Origin: Malus domestica
Lineage: Eukaryota; Streptophyta; Magnoliopsida; Rosales; Rosaceae
Length of the DNA: 64,000 nt
Assembly: GCF_042453785.1 (NCBI RefSeq)
Contig: NC_091674.1
Location: 9,478,001-9,542,000, forward strand
Direction of reading: 5' to 3'
Part shown: positions 1-10,500 of the stretch, in pieces
Layout of the letters: every line of letters begins with the position of its first letter
Position numbering within the stretch: position 1 is the stretch's first letter
The notes under the pieces: model-generated
What the model was told of the DNA's origin: nothing
What the model saw: the letters and a program-made list of their open reading frames with translations, nothing else
Database searches by the model: none
Program-made: the position numbers and the translations under genes

Positions 1-247
1 AAAAAAAAAGAAGAAGATAAAAGCACGTGGGTCGAGAGACTAAAAAGAAAAGTTGAATGTTTTGGTCGCAGACCTCTAACAGTGACCTAGAGGATTCTAT
101 AGACTAATTGATATCATCCACTCTCAATGAATGGCCCTTGATTGCCTCTCGTGACTTTATTTATTTCCATTAAAAAATGATAATGACTCAATTCCTTTTT
201 CTTTTCTTTTTTTCATTATGACTAAATTCAAAATGATGACCATGCTA
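1..247. repeat. Diverged duplicate of the PAP16 3' flank
   Basis: This stretch matches 12601-12650 joined to 14724-15185: the same order of an A-rich start, a GTTGAATG segment, a 'gacctctaac..gacctagagg' segment, and a 'tgattgcctctcg' segment. The match continues past the left composite at 9151-9396, which matches the last exon of the phosphatase gene. The copy here lacks the Harbinger-like element and the SINE that sit in the other copy, so it shows the sequence before those insertions. Confidence 0.7.
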
Positions 248-470
248 TTAGGGGTAGGTTCGGTTTCGTTTGGTTCGGTTTTTTGTCGAAATCAGAAACC
301 AAACCGAAGGTACTGTTCGGTTCGGTTCTGTTCGGTTTTTCTTTGATTTTTTTCGGTTCAGTTTCAGTCCGGATCGGTTTTTTCCCTGAATTTTTTTTTT
401 AATCTGGATATTGAGGGTTCTTGGAGATGGGATCAGAAAAGGCTGCTTCGAGGTCATGATCTGAAAAACA
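248..470. mobile_element. One end of a CCGAA/TTCGG-rich Mutator-like MITE
   Basis: It starts with 'attaggggtaggttcggttt' and carries many TTCGG/CCGAA units, like the ends of the element at 49564-51044. The opposite end was not found, so it is a fragment or its partner end has diverged. The Arg/Lys/Asn-rich frame that can be read through it is an artefact of the repeat. Confidence 0.45.
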
Positions 471-800
471 TTCAGATCACATAGGCCTTTCCCAACAGCA
501 TTCGGTCAACAATTATGAAATCCACAAAATACCCAGATGCCGAATCCAATCAAAGTCGTCAACTTTCACAATAACAGCAACGAAATCTCAAAACAAATGA
601 ACCCAGAAAGAAAGCAAGCGAATAATCCAGTAGAGTTAGCTAAATATGCAAGAATTGTACATACAAATTAATACAGAAAGTTGCTAGGTAAATTTTTCAA
701 GGATGGAACACTTTTCTTTATGTCGGTAATAACTAAATTAAAAGCGAATAATCCAGTAAAAGATGGAACACTTTTCTTTATGTTGGTAATAACTAAAATA
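471..800. repeat. Gene-free flank with a 60-bp tandem duplication
   Basis: No gene is visible. A 60-bp unit starting 'gatggaacac' at 702 is repeated at 762. The second unit holds the target site (783-800) into which the left composite inserted. Confidence 0.6.
783..800. repeat. Target-site duplication, left composite, 3' side
   Basis: The 18 bases TTGGTAATAACTAAAATA are identical to 9133-9150. They bracket the whole left composite, directly beside the (CAA)n run that is the complement of its (TTG)n tail. Confidence 0.92.
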
Positions 801-1406
801 CAACAACAACAACAACAACAAAGCCTTTTCCCACTAAGTGGGGTCGGCTATATGAATCCTAGAACGCCATTGCGCTCGGTTTTGTGTCATGCCCTCCGTT
901 AGATCCAAGTACTCTAAGTCTTTTCTTAGAGTCTCTTCCAAAGTTTTCCTAGGTCTTCCTCCACCCCTTCGGCCCTGAACCTCTGTCCCGTAGTCACATC
1001 TTCGAACCGGAGCGTCAGTCGGCCTTCTTTGCACATGTCCAAATCACCAGAGCCGATTTTCTCTCATCTTTCCTACAATTTCGGCTACTCCTACTTTACC
1101 TCGGATATCCTCATTCCCAATCTTATCCTTTCTCGTGTGCCCACACATCCCACGAAGCATCCTCATCTCCGCTACACCCATTTTGTGTACGTGTTGATGC
1201 TTCACCACCCAACATTCTCTGCCATACAACATCGCTGGCCTTATTGCCGTCCTATAAAATTTTCCCTTGAGCTTCAGTGGCCTACGACGGTCACACAACA
1301 CGTCGGATGCACTCTTTCCATCCAGCTCGTATTCTATGGTTGAGATCTCCATCTAATTCTCCGTTCTCTTGCAAGATAGATCCTAGGTAACGAAAACGGT
1401 CGCTTT
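801..1406 (-). mobile_element. RTE LINE B 3' fragment (left composite)
   Basis: The fragment encodes, in broken frames, the end of an RTE reverse transcriptase protein: the segment around 'RYLGSILQ', the '[14 protein letters not shown]' stretch, and the C-terminal 'RRPTDAPVRRCDYG' to 'IHIADPT' stretch. The 3' end reads 'ccgaccccacttagtggg' followed by (TTG)n. Frameshifts near 1044 and 1300 make it dead as a gene, but it supplies the tail for the whole composite. It joins the LTR-like module near 1406, at a point further downstream than in the right copy, so some LINE sequence was lost here. Confidence 0.85.
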
Positions 1407-2859
1407 TTGTGATCTTCGCTAGATTGCTCCGGTCATTAGTGTGGATAAGTATATAAATGGATAGAGATAGGAAAGCAAACACAAGATGTACGTGGTTCAC
1501 CCAGATTGGCTACGTCCACGGAATAGAAGAGTTCTCATTAATTGTGAAGGGTTTACACAAGTACATAGGTTCAAGCTCTCCTTTAGTGAGTACGAGTGAA
1601 TGATTTAGTACAAATGACATTAGGAAATATTGTGGGAGAATGATCTCGTAATCACGAAACTTCTAAGTATCGGAGTGTGGTGTCGTCTTGACTTGCCTTA
1701 TCTGTCTCATAGGTAGATGTGGCATCTTCTCTGGAAGTACTCTTCCTCCATCCAGGGGTGGTATCTTTAACTGGTGGAGATGCACAAGGTAATGTATCAA
1801 TTTCACTTGAAGCTTACTTGTAGTTTCAGGCTTGGTCAAGCGCGATACAAACCATGTAGTAGGAGTCCCCCAAGTCGCCGAGCTAGGGGGTCTGCTGAAA
1901 GAGGTGACAGACAAGGTAAGCAATCAGAGCTCCGACTGATTGTTCACCTTCTCCCCATCTTGCAGCAGCATGAAGGATAAAGAGAAGAAAAATGAGAAGA
2001 GATGATATGAGATACTTTTGCTTTTGAAGAAGTAACTTTCCACAGGCTTATTCTTGAACTGAGCTGGAGGGTTTTCTGGTTTCCTCCAGAGTATAAGGCC
2101 GACTGAAGAATTTGAGGGTCAAAACAAGTCCATCAAATCTAGAGTACGTTCCACCCTGCTGATATGGGATACTTTTGCTTTTGACAGAGTAATGGATGTA
2201 TCGGCACGTGTGCTGTTACGCTTGTCTCCACATGCTTCCTTGTATCCTTCGCACTTGCCCTATCTGTTCCTCAAGCAGATGCGGAATCTTCCCTGGAAAC
2301 ATAAGATGATGAAGATGAGTACTCGAGAGCAATGCCAGGTAAGTAATCAGGTAAGGGGTTCCAGGCAGTCAGTTCCTGGCTGGAAGCTTGATTCCAAGTG
2401 CTGACTGATTGCTCTCTTTCTCCTTGTCTTGCAGGTAAAAACAAGGCCAAAAGAAAAAACAGGGAAAAAACATGATATGGGATACTCTTGCTTTTAACCC
2501 TGATGATATGAGATATTCTTGCTCTAGTATAGCTTGTTTGCAGAGGTATTATCGGGGGGAAAGAAAGCTGAATATTTCGAAAGGCTTTGTTAGGAGTGCC
2601 CTCTCAGATATGATGAAGGGTTGAGCATTTTTGCAGGTCTGCCTGTCCGTTGGGGATGGAGGTCGACATATATAGGAGTCTCCCTAACAACAAGTAGTAA
2701 TGCTATTCATTTATCCTGCTTGGTCATAGCACGGTAGTGGGAGCTGCCAGTTTCACATGTTTTAACTCTGTCAGAGCACTTGGAAAAAGTGGTCTGTGGT
2801 ATCTGGCTCTCGAGATTCGGAGAACGATGCCTCTTCGATTTTTGAGAAAGCAATCATGC

Positions 2860-4785
2860 TGGGGGTCTGACTCTCGAGATTCGGAGAGCAGTGTCTCTTC
2901 GATTTTTGAGGAAGTAATCATGTTGGGAGTCTGGCTCTCGAGATTCGGAAGGCGGTGCCTCTTCGATTTTGGAGCAAGCAATCTTGTTGGGAGTGTTGTC
3001 TCGAATGTGAGTAAAGGTTGGACATGTTTGCTAGTCTACCTTGCCACGAAGCACAAAGGTTGACACACAGGGACTTTCCAATTATCCAGCAATGGTACTG
3101 TTCCTTTACCCTCTCTTCGATTTTGAGAAAGTAGTCATGTTGGGAGTCTGGCTCTCGAGATTCGGAGGACGGTGCCTCTTCGATTTTGGAGCAAGCAATC
3201 TTGTTGGGACTGTTTTCTCGAATGTGAGTAAAGGTTGGGCATGTTTGCTAGTCTACCTTGCCACGAAGCACAGAGGTTGACACACAGGGACTTTCCAATT
3301 ATCCAGCAGTGGTACTGTTCCTTTACCCTTGTGGGTAATAATATGGTAGCTAGACCTTCAAAATTTATGTGTCTAAACTTTGTTAGTGCTGTTTCTTTGC
3401 TATTCTTTTACCTTTCTTGGTCAGAGCGATGTAGTGGGAGCTGCAAGCTTCACGTGCTCAACTTTGGCAGAGAACTTTGGCAAAGTGATCTGTGGTACCC
3501 ATGAGTTATTGTTGCGTGTGGGAAGTGGGTGATTGAACAGTAAGATTCATGTGCTTTCTACTTCACCAGAAGTCTTCGACAAAATGCCCATAATTTCTGC
3601 AAAGCTGAGTGTGCGTGTGACAGGTGCTGACAAGGCTAGAAAAGTAGGTGCCTCTTCGATTTCTGAGATCGGCCCTCGTGGTCTCTGAGCAGCCCAGCTT
3701 TTGAGAAAGCGAGCGCCTATTCGATTGATTCGGAGAACGGTGCCTCACCGATTTTTGAGAAAGCAATCATGCTGGGGGTCTGGCTCTCGAGATTCGGGGA
3801 GCAGTGTCTCTTCGATTTTTGAGAAAGTAATCATGTTGGGAGAGTGGCTCTCGAGATTCGGAGGGCGGTGCCTCTTCGATTTTGGAGCAAGCAATCTTGT
3901 TGGGAGTGTTTTCTCGAATGTGAGTAAAGGTTGGGCATGTTTGCTAGTCTACCTTGCCACGAAGCACAGAGGTTGACACACAGGGACTTTCCAATTATCC
4001 AGCAATGGTACTGTTCCTTTACCCTCTCTTCGATTTTTAAGAAAGTAGTCATGTTGGGACTCTGGCTCTTTAGATTCGGAGGACGGTGCCTCTTCGATTT
4101 TGGAGCAAGCAATCTTATTGGGAGTGTTTTCTCGAATGTGAGTAAAGGTTGGGCATGTTTGCTAGTCTACCTTGCCACGAAGCACAGAGGTTGAGATACA
4201 TGGACTTTCCAATTATCCAGCAGTGGTACTGTTCCTTTACCCTTGTGGGTAATAATATGGTAGCTAGACCTTCAAAATTTATGGGTCTAAACTTTGTTAG
4301 TGCTGTTTCTTTGCTATTCTTTTACCCTTCTTGGTCAGAGCGATGTAGTGGGAGCTGCAAGCTTCACGTGCTCAACTTTGGCAGAGAACTTTGGCAAAGT
4401 TATCTGTGGTACCCATGAGCTATTGTTGCGTGTGGGAAGTGGGTGATTGAACAGTAAGATTCATGTGTTTTCTACTTCCCCAGAAGTCTTTGACAGAATG
4501 CCCATAATTTCTGCAAAGCTGAGTGTGCGTGTGACAGGTGCTGACAAGGCTGGAAAAGTAGGTGCCTCTTCGATTTCTGAGATCGGCCCTCGTGGTCTCT
4601 AGGGAGCCCAGCTTTTGAGAAAGCGAGCGCCTCTTCGATTTCTGAGATCGGCCTTCGTGGTCTTTGAGCAGCCCAACTTTTGAGAAAGCAAACGGCTCTT
4701 CGATTTCTGAGATCAACCCTCGTGATCTTTAAGCAGCCCAACTTTTGAGAAAGCAAACGCCTCTTCGATTTCTGAGCAGGCGCCT
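2860..4785. repeat. Minisatellite block in the LTR-like module
   Basis: Three repeat scales are visible: short units built on 'ctctcgagattcggag' and 'cctcttcgatttt' (2860-3200, 3740-4110), a 912-bp tandem duplication, and a unit of about 63-66 bp ('cctcttcgatttctgagatc' to 'gagaaagcg') present about four times at 4560-4780. The same 63-66 bp unit is at 59880-60110 in the right copy. The short frames read through this block are repeat shadows. Confidence 0.75.
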
Positions 4786-4937
4786 CTTTGATTTCTGAAG
4801 CTCCGTCGAGTGCAGATTTTTATAGAGGCTGGCATTAAGTTCCAAAGCACACTTGAATCTCCACCAGTAGAAGCTTCATTCTTGCACTTCTAAGATCTTG
4901 ATTTGTCCGACCTCTTCTCTCTTCAACACCTTTGAAA

Positions 4938-5612
4938 ATGTCTGGCCCCTCCGACCGTCGTTTTGACTTGAACCTTGTTGAAGAGGCAGCCCCGCCTTCT
5001 CCAGACAACATATGGCGCCCATCCTTCGTCTCCCCAACTGGTCCTCTTACCGTTGGGGATTCCGTGATGAAGAATGATATGACCGCTGCGGTGGTGGCCA
5101 AGAACCTTCTCACTCCCAAAGATAACAGACTACTTTCCAAACGATCTGATGAGTTAGCTGTTAAGGATTCGCTGGCTCTCAGTGTTCAGTGTGCAGGTTC
5201 TGTGTCTAATATGGCCCAACGCCTATTTGCTCGAACCCGCCAAGTTGAATCATTGGCGGCTGAAGTGATGAGTCTCAAACTGGAGATTAGAGGGCTCAAG
5301 CATGAGAATAAACAGTTGCACCGGCTCGCACATGACTATGCTACAAACATGAAGAGGAAGCTTGACCAGATGAAGGAAACTGATGGTCAGGTTTTACTTG
5401 ATCATCAGAGATTTGTGGGTTTGTTCCAAAGGCATTTATTGCCTTCGTCTTCTGGGGCTGTACCGCGTAATGAAGCTCCAAATGATCAACCTCTGATGCC
5501 TCCTCCTTCTAGGGTTCTGTCCAGTACTGAGGCTCCAAATGATCCCCCTCCGGTGCCTTCTCTTTCTGGGGCTCTACCGACTGCTGAGACTTCTCCTAAG
5601 CAACCTTTGTGA
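4938..5612 (+). CDS. Antisense ORF of the LTR-like module, 224-aa coiled-coil protein of unknown function
   Basis: The product is 224 residues from ATG 4938 to a TGA at 5610. I do not recognise the family. The N-terminus is polar and Pro-rich ('RRFDLNL', 'NIWRPSF'). A central helical region (about residues 60-165) has heptad-like Leu spacing ('RQVESLAAE', 'LEIRGLKHENKQL') that suggests a coiled coil. The C-terminal third is a Pro/Ser/Glu repeat ('NEAPND', 'TEAPND'). There is no signal peptide or membrane segment. The frame runs opposite to the LINEs and to the LTR-like module, with an AATAAA at 5680 as a possible polyA signal and minisatellite repeats upstream. The partner at 59054-59728 has the same length, no stop and no indel, and about 22 amino-acid differences. 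By hand I count about 14 synonymous and 23 non-synonymous changes, suggesting weak constraint. It could be an antisense ORF of an LTR element or a captured gene. Confidence 0.6.
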   Translation: MSGPSDRRFDLNLVEEAAPPSPDNIWRPSFVSPTGPLTVGDSVMKNDMTAAVVAKNLLTPKDNRLLSKRSDELAVKDSLALSVQCAGSVSNMAQRLFARTRQVESLAAEVMSLKLEIRGLKHENKQLHRLAHDYATNMKRKLDQMKETDGQVLLDHQRFVGLFQRHLLPSSSGAVPRNEAPNDQPLMPPPSRVLSSTEAPNDPPPVPSLSGALPTAETSPKQPL

Positions 5613-5875
5613 AGGCTCCTTCTTGTGTGTTTATTTTGACTCATGTATATGTACATATTTGTAGCTTATCGGGGATATCAATAAATAAGCTTTCCTTCAT
5701 TTCAACGTATTGTGTTAAATACACCAAAGCCTTCTTCGCTAAGTTCTTTGAATTTTCTTTTGTTGAAGCTTGTATGTTGAAGCTTTCTGAGTGGAGCATG
5801 TAGGTTGGGGTAGTGTTCCCTTAATTTCCCGAGTGAGGAAAACTTCTTGGTTAGAGACTTGGAAAATCCAAGTCA

Positions 5876-8800
5876 CTGAGTGGGATCGGCTATATGAATC
5901 TTAGAACACCATTGTGCTCGATCTTGTGTCATGTCCTTCGTTAGATCCAAGTACTCTAAGTCTTTTCTTAGAGTCTCTTCCAAAGTTTTCCTAGGTCTTC
6001 CTCTACCCCTTCAGCCCTGAACCTCTGTCCTATAGTCGCATCTTCTAATCGGAGCGTCAGTAGGCCTTCTTTGCACATGTCCAAACCACTGTAACCGATT
6101 TTCTCTCATCTTTCCTTCAATTTCGGCTACTCCTACTTTACCCCGGATATCCTCATTCCTAATCTTATCCTTTCTCGTGTGCCCACACATCCAACGAAGC
6201 ATCCTCATCTCCGCTACACCCATTTTGTGTACGTGTTGATGTTTCACCGCCCAACATTCTGTGCCATACAGCATCGCCGGCCTTATTGCCGTCCTATAAA
6301 ATTTTCCCTTGAGCTTCAGTGGCATACGGCGGTCACACAACACGCCGGATGCACTCTTCCACTTCATCCATCCAGCTTGTATTCTATGGTTGAGATCTCC
6401 ATCTAATTCTCCGTTCTTTTGCAAGATAGATCCTAGGTAACGAAAACGGTCGCTCTTTGGTATTTCTTGATCTCCGATCCTCACCCCTAACTCGTTTTGG
6501 CCTCCATTTGCACTGAACTTGCACTCCATATATTCTGTCTTTGATCGGCTTAGGCGAAGACCTTTAGATTCCAACACTTCTCTCCAAAGGTTAAGCTTTG
6601 CATTTACCCCTTCCTGAGTTTCATCTATCAACACTATATCGTCTGCGAAAAGCATACACCAAGGAATATCATCTTGAATATGTCCTGTTAACTCATCCAT
6701 TACCAACGCAAAAAGGTAAGGACTTAAGGATGAGCCTTGATGTAATCCTACAGTTATGGGAAAGCTTTCGGTTTGTCCTTCATGAGTTCTTACGGCAGTC
6801 TTTGCTCCTTCATACATATCCTTTATAGCTTGGATATATGCTACTCGTACTCCTTTCTTCTCTAAAATCCTCCAAAGAATGTCTCTTGGGACCCTATCAT
6901 ACGCTTTTTCCAAATCTATAAAGACCATGTGTAAATCCTTTTTCCCATCTCTATATCTTTCCATCAATCTTCGTAAGAGATAGATTGCCTCCATGGTTGA
7001 GCGCCCTGGCATGAATCCGAATTGGTTGTCCGAAACCCGTGTCTCTTGCCTCAATCTATGCTCAATGACTCTCTCCCAGAGCTTCATTGTATGACTCATT
7101 AGCTTAATACCCCTATAGTTCATGCAATTTTGTACGTCGCCCTTATTCTTGTAGATAGGCACCAAAGTGCTCGTTCGCCACTCATTTGGCATCTTCTTCG
7201 TTTTCAAAATCCTATTGAAAAGGTCAGTGAGCCATGTTATACCTGTCTCTCCCAAAACTTTCCACACTTCGATTGGTATATCGTCTGGGCCTATTGCTTT
7301 TCTATGCTTCATCTTCTTCAAAGCTACAACCACTTCTTCCTTCCGGATTCGACGATAAAAGGAGTAGTTTCTACACTCTTCTGAGTTACTCAACTCCCCT
7401 AAAGAAGCACTCCTTTCATGTCCTTCATTGAAAAGATTATGAAAATAACCTCTCCATCTGTCTTTAACCGCGTTCTCTGTAGCAAGAACCTTTCCATCCT
7501 CATCCTTGATGCACCTCACTTGGTTTAGGTCCCTTGTCTTCTTTTCCCTTGCTCTAGCTAGTTTATAGATATCCAACTCTCCTTCTTTGGTATCTAGTCG
7601 TTTATACATATCGTCGTAAGCCGCTAACTTAGCTTCTCTGACAGCTTTCTTCGCCTCTTGCTTCGCTTTTCTATACCTTTCACCATTTTCATCGGTCCTC
7701 TCCTTGTATAAGGCTTTACAACATTCCTTCTTAGCCTTCACCTTTGTTTGTACCTCCTCATTCCACCACCAAGATTCCTTTTGGTGTGGGGCAAAGCCCT
7801 TGGACTCTCCTAATACCTCTTTTGCTACTTTTCGGATACAACTAGCCATGGAATCCCACATTTGGCTAGCTTCCCCCTCTCTATCCCACACACATTGAGT
7901 GATTACCTTCTCTTTGAAAATGGCTTGTTTTTCTTCTTTTAGATTCCACCATCTAGTTCTTGGGCACTTCCAAGTCTTGTTCTTTTGTCTTACTCTTTTG
8001 ATATGTACATCCATCACCAACAAGCGATGTTGATTAGCCACGCTCTCTCCTGGTATAACTTTGCAATCCTTACAAGTTATACGATCCCCTTTCCTCATTA
8101 GAAGAAAATCTATTTGTGTTTTTGACGACCCACTCTTGTAGGTGATCACATGTTCTTCTCTCTTCTTAAAGAAGGTGTTGGCTAAGAGAGATCATATGCC
8201 ATTGCAAAATCCAAGATAGCTTCCCCATCCTCGTTTCTCTCCCCAAAACCATGGCCACCATGAAAACCTCCATAGTTGCCTGTCTCCCTGCCCACGTGTC
8301 CATTTAAATCTCCTCCTATAAATAACTTCTCCGTCTGAGCAATTCCTTGCACCAAGTCTCCAAGATCTTCCCAAAATTTCTCCTTCGAACTCGTATCTAA
8401 CCCTACTTGAGGTGCGTACGCACTAATCACATTGATAAGTTCTTGTCCTATTACAATCTTGATTGCCATGATTCTATCTCCTACCCTCTTGACATCTACA
8501 ACATCTTGTACCAAGGTCTTGTCCACGATGATGCCAACACCGTTTCTCGTTCTATTTGTGCCCGAATACCAAAGTTTAAACCCTGAGTTTTCTAGATCAT
8601 TTGCCTTACTACCAACCCACTTAGTTTCTTGTAGGCACATAATATTTATCCTTCTCCTCACCATAACTTCCACTACTTCCATAGATTTTCCCGTTAAGGT
8701 TCCTATATTCCACGTTCCTAAACGCATTTTGCTCTCTTGAACTCTACCCTTCTGTCCTAGCTTCTTCACCCTCCCCCGTCTAATAGGATCAAAGTACTTC

Positions 8801-9132
8801 TTTTGTGTGTCCCGGGTAAAGTTGATAGGAGCATATGCTCCCAAACAACTTTGAGTGGAGTCGTTCGAAAAGAAGTTTCTATGGCCCCCTTGCTCATTTA
8901 ACACTGCATCCGGGTGCTGGAGATACAGCGACCCTTGCTCACTTATCACTGTGCTCGGGCCACACAGCGCGCCACTTACGGGTGACGCCCTAACTTTAGC
9001 GCGATTTTGTTCTGGATTCATTTTCATAAGGATTCGACGTGATCATGGAGTGCCGGCTGTCGACTACCTGACGCCCTCCCCCTCCTCCTTTATCCGGGCT
9101 TGGGACCGGCCATGTAAGACATAGGCGGAGTT
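5876..9132 (-). mobile_element. RTE-type LINE A (left composite), nearly full length
   Basis: The 5' end reads 'actccgcctatgt' (9132 downward), matching 'actccacctgtgt' in the right copy. The coding region follows from ATG 9027, and the 3' end reads 'cccactcag' just before the LTR-like module. This inner LINE has no (TTG)n tail of its own; the unit's only tail is at the end of LINE B. Confidence 0.85.
5886..9027 (-). pseudogene. RTE retrotransposon ORF: APE endonuclease + reverse transcriptase, two lesions
   Basis: The 281-codon frame 9027-8182 holds an AP-type endonuclease domain ('GTWNIGTLTGKS', 'QETKW', 'GGDLNGHVG'). The 712-codon frame 8149-6011 continues it and holds the reverse transcriptase: 'NYRGIKLM', '[13 protein letters not shown]', the active-site 'FADDIV', and the C-terminal 'RYLGSILQ' region. 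No RNase H or gag-like ORF is seen, as expected for the RTE clade. One T present in the right copy is missing near 8188, shifting the frame, and a CGA-to-TGA change at 6011-6013 removes about the last 45 codons. Otherwise the frame is open over about 3 kb, so this copy is close to coding. Function would be target-primed reverse transcription in the nucleus. Confidence 0.88.
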
Positions 9133-9150
9133 TTGGTAATAACTAAAATA
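9133..9150. repeat. Target-site duplication, left composite, 5' side
   Basis: TTGGTAATAACTAAAATA, identical to 783-800. Confidence 0.92.
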
Positions 9151-9396
9151 AAAGGGAAATTTTTTCAAGGACTCAAGACTACACTATGTCTACTACATTC
9201 TCCATTCTTATCCAAAAATTTTAACATAGAAGGCTGCTAGGTAATTTCCACAATTCTAGCTCCTCCGTCTCAATTTCCGTAGACGTCATAACCGGTATGC
9301 CTAGCAAAATATAGCCATAGTTTTTCATAAGGGCAGCACCAGTCTAACCCATGGTTATTCTACAAATACTGCCTCCCATAACCCGAAAGAAAATAA
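9151..9396 (-). pseudogene. Duplicated last-exon remnant of the PAP16-like gene
   Basis: The stretch aligns base by base with 15525-15770, the last exon of the phosphatase gene and its splice acceptor region ('actcaagac', 'ccattcttatcc', 'ataaccggtatgcctagcaaa', 'gcaccagtctaa'). The GHNH metal-binding motif is destroyed by a small deletion and several stops interrupt the frame. With 1-247 it forms a tandem duplicate of the gene's 3' end that later received the left composite. Confidence 0.8.
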
Positions 9397-9690
9397 CACT
9401 ACTAGACAAAACCTCTTTACCGACAAAACTTGCGATGGAATACTGTCGCAAAAGGACTTCCTTTTGAGATGGCATTTGTGCTGTTAAAAATGGTTTATTA
9501 CTTGCGACAGCGCAGAGTCACCGTCGAAAAGCAAGACTACTTGCGACAATAGACAGTGTTGTCGTAAAATTAATTAGTATTAGCGACTGTTGTCTTCACC
9601 GTCACCTACAGAAAAAAAAAATTTATGACAGCAATATAAACCTGTCGCATAGTTTGTACAATTTATAGCGTATATTGTAGGTGAAGACTG
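9397..9690. mobile_element. CACTA (En/Spm-like) element end
   Basis: It starts CACTACTAGACAAAACC, the typical terminus of plant CACTA elements, directly beside the pseudo-exon. Subterminal repeats follow as GCGAC / TGTCGC units in both orientations (for example near 9435, 9451, 9520, 9545, 9585, 9646). The matching far end was not found, so the extent is uncertain. Confidence 0.55.
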
Positions 9691-10323
9691 TCATGGAATT
9701 GGAGCACCTATGGTACTGCAGTGCGCCAGAGTGTTGTATACGACAAACAGAGAGGCTCGTCCTGCTCAAATTCACGTATGCTCAAAGATATAATCAACCA
9801 AAAGGTGAAAGACAGAAAGCAGAAATTTAAAGACAAGATGGAGGATGTAGTGATTAAGCAATTGATTAGCACACCAAGATGAAATTGCTGTTTTGAAGTC
9901 AAACAGTAGTTCGAACTCATCTGCCCAGGTATAGTGTCAAACAATGGATCTCCACACTAAGCAATCATATATTATTAATTTGGACTTGGATATTTTTTGC
10001 GCATTTAGATTTCAGTATTCGTCTTTGGATACAATATATAACACTTTGTTATAATATAATCCTAGAATTCTTAGCAGATTATCTGTTGCTCTTCATGACT
10101 ATAGGTTCCATTATCCTTCTCTAGTTAACTGCATATCTTATATCTCAGTTAGCACTAGCAGTCTGGGTTCACCAAGGGAATGATATGAGTGTCCCATAGC
10201 TGGAACCACCAAGACTGAGACAGCAAATGTTTTGTATGCAAATTTGTCATGTTGTATAAGTAATAAGTATCAAAATTTCTAGCTCTTTTCCACTTAAAGA
10301 GGTTAATTACTTGTAATTTTGAA
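9691..10323. other. Intergenic, no feature recognised
   Basis: AT-rich sequence without convincing coding potential on either strand. It may include the interior of the CACTA element. Confidence 0.5.
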
Positions 10324-10500
10324 TACTCTCTTTTTTTTTTTTTAACAAACGATATTATATGCACTAAGAGGATGGGGAAGTGGGTTAAGCCTCATAATGA
10401 GCTTGCAATAATGTGGTTCAAATTCGCCTTTGGTGAGAATCGAACATAAGACCTCTCACTTGCAAGTGAAGAAGAATACCACTAGACCGTAATATTAAGT
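10324..10500 (-). mobile_element. tRNA-like SINE (GATATTATC family)
   Basis: On minus the copy has a 'tagtggtattcttcttcact' head, a Pol III B-box-like 'ggttcgattctc', a 'gaatttgaaccacattattgc' body, and a 'gatataatatcgtttgtt' end followed by a T/A run. Related copies are at 14838, 21880, 22460, 22620, 37790 and 48930. Confidence 0.65.

Larger units (their letters stand above)
1407..5875 (-). mobile_element. LTR-like module (left composite)
   Basis: Read on minus it begins TGACTTGG next to LINE A and ends in the same 'gaccggagcaatctagcg' region as the right copy, where the module closes with ..CATCAACA (TG..CA ends). No internal retroviral-type genes are present, so it resembles a very long solo LTR. 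Relative to the right copy it has a tandem duplication with a 912-bp period (compare 3109 with 4021, and 3329 with 4241), and it lacks about 185 bp including the TATA box and G-boxes (junction near 1647). On the opposite strand it carries an open frame at 4938-5612. Confidence 0.7.
801..9132 (-). mobile_element. Composite retroelement, left copy: RTE LINE + LTR-like module + RTE LINE 3' end
   Basis: Read on the minus strand the unit is: RTE LINE A (9132-5876), an LTR-like module (5875-1407), then the 3' part of a second RTE LINE B (1406-801) ending in (TTG)n, seen on the plus strand as (CAA)n at about 801-820. The perfect 18-bp duplication outside the two ends (783-800, 9133-9150) and the simple-repeat tail are the marks of target-primed reverse transcription by an RTE-type LINE. 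The same three-part order recurs at 55520-63212 with a different target site. It is about 8.33 kb, roughly 640 bp longer than the right copy, explained by a 912-bp internal tandem duplication and a loss of about 185 bp in the LTR-like module. Confidence 0.88.

Noticed and set aside
834..1500. Several short frames on both strands taken as host genes
   Set aside because: They are pieces and shadows of the RTE LINE B 3' fragment.
4560..4785. Regularly spaced repeats that could suggest a CRISPR-like array
   Set aside because: The 63-66 bp units are directly abutting and similar along their whole length, with no unique spacers. This is a plant nuclear sequence and the block is a minisatellite of the LTR-like module.
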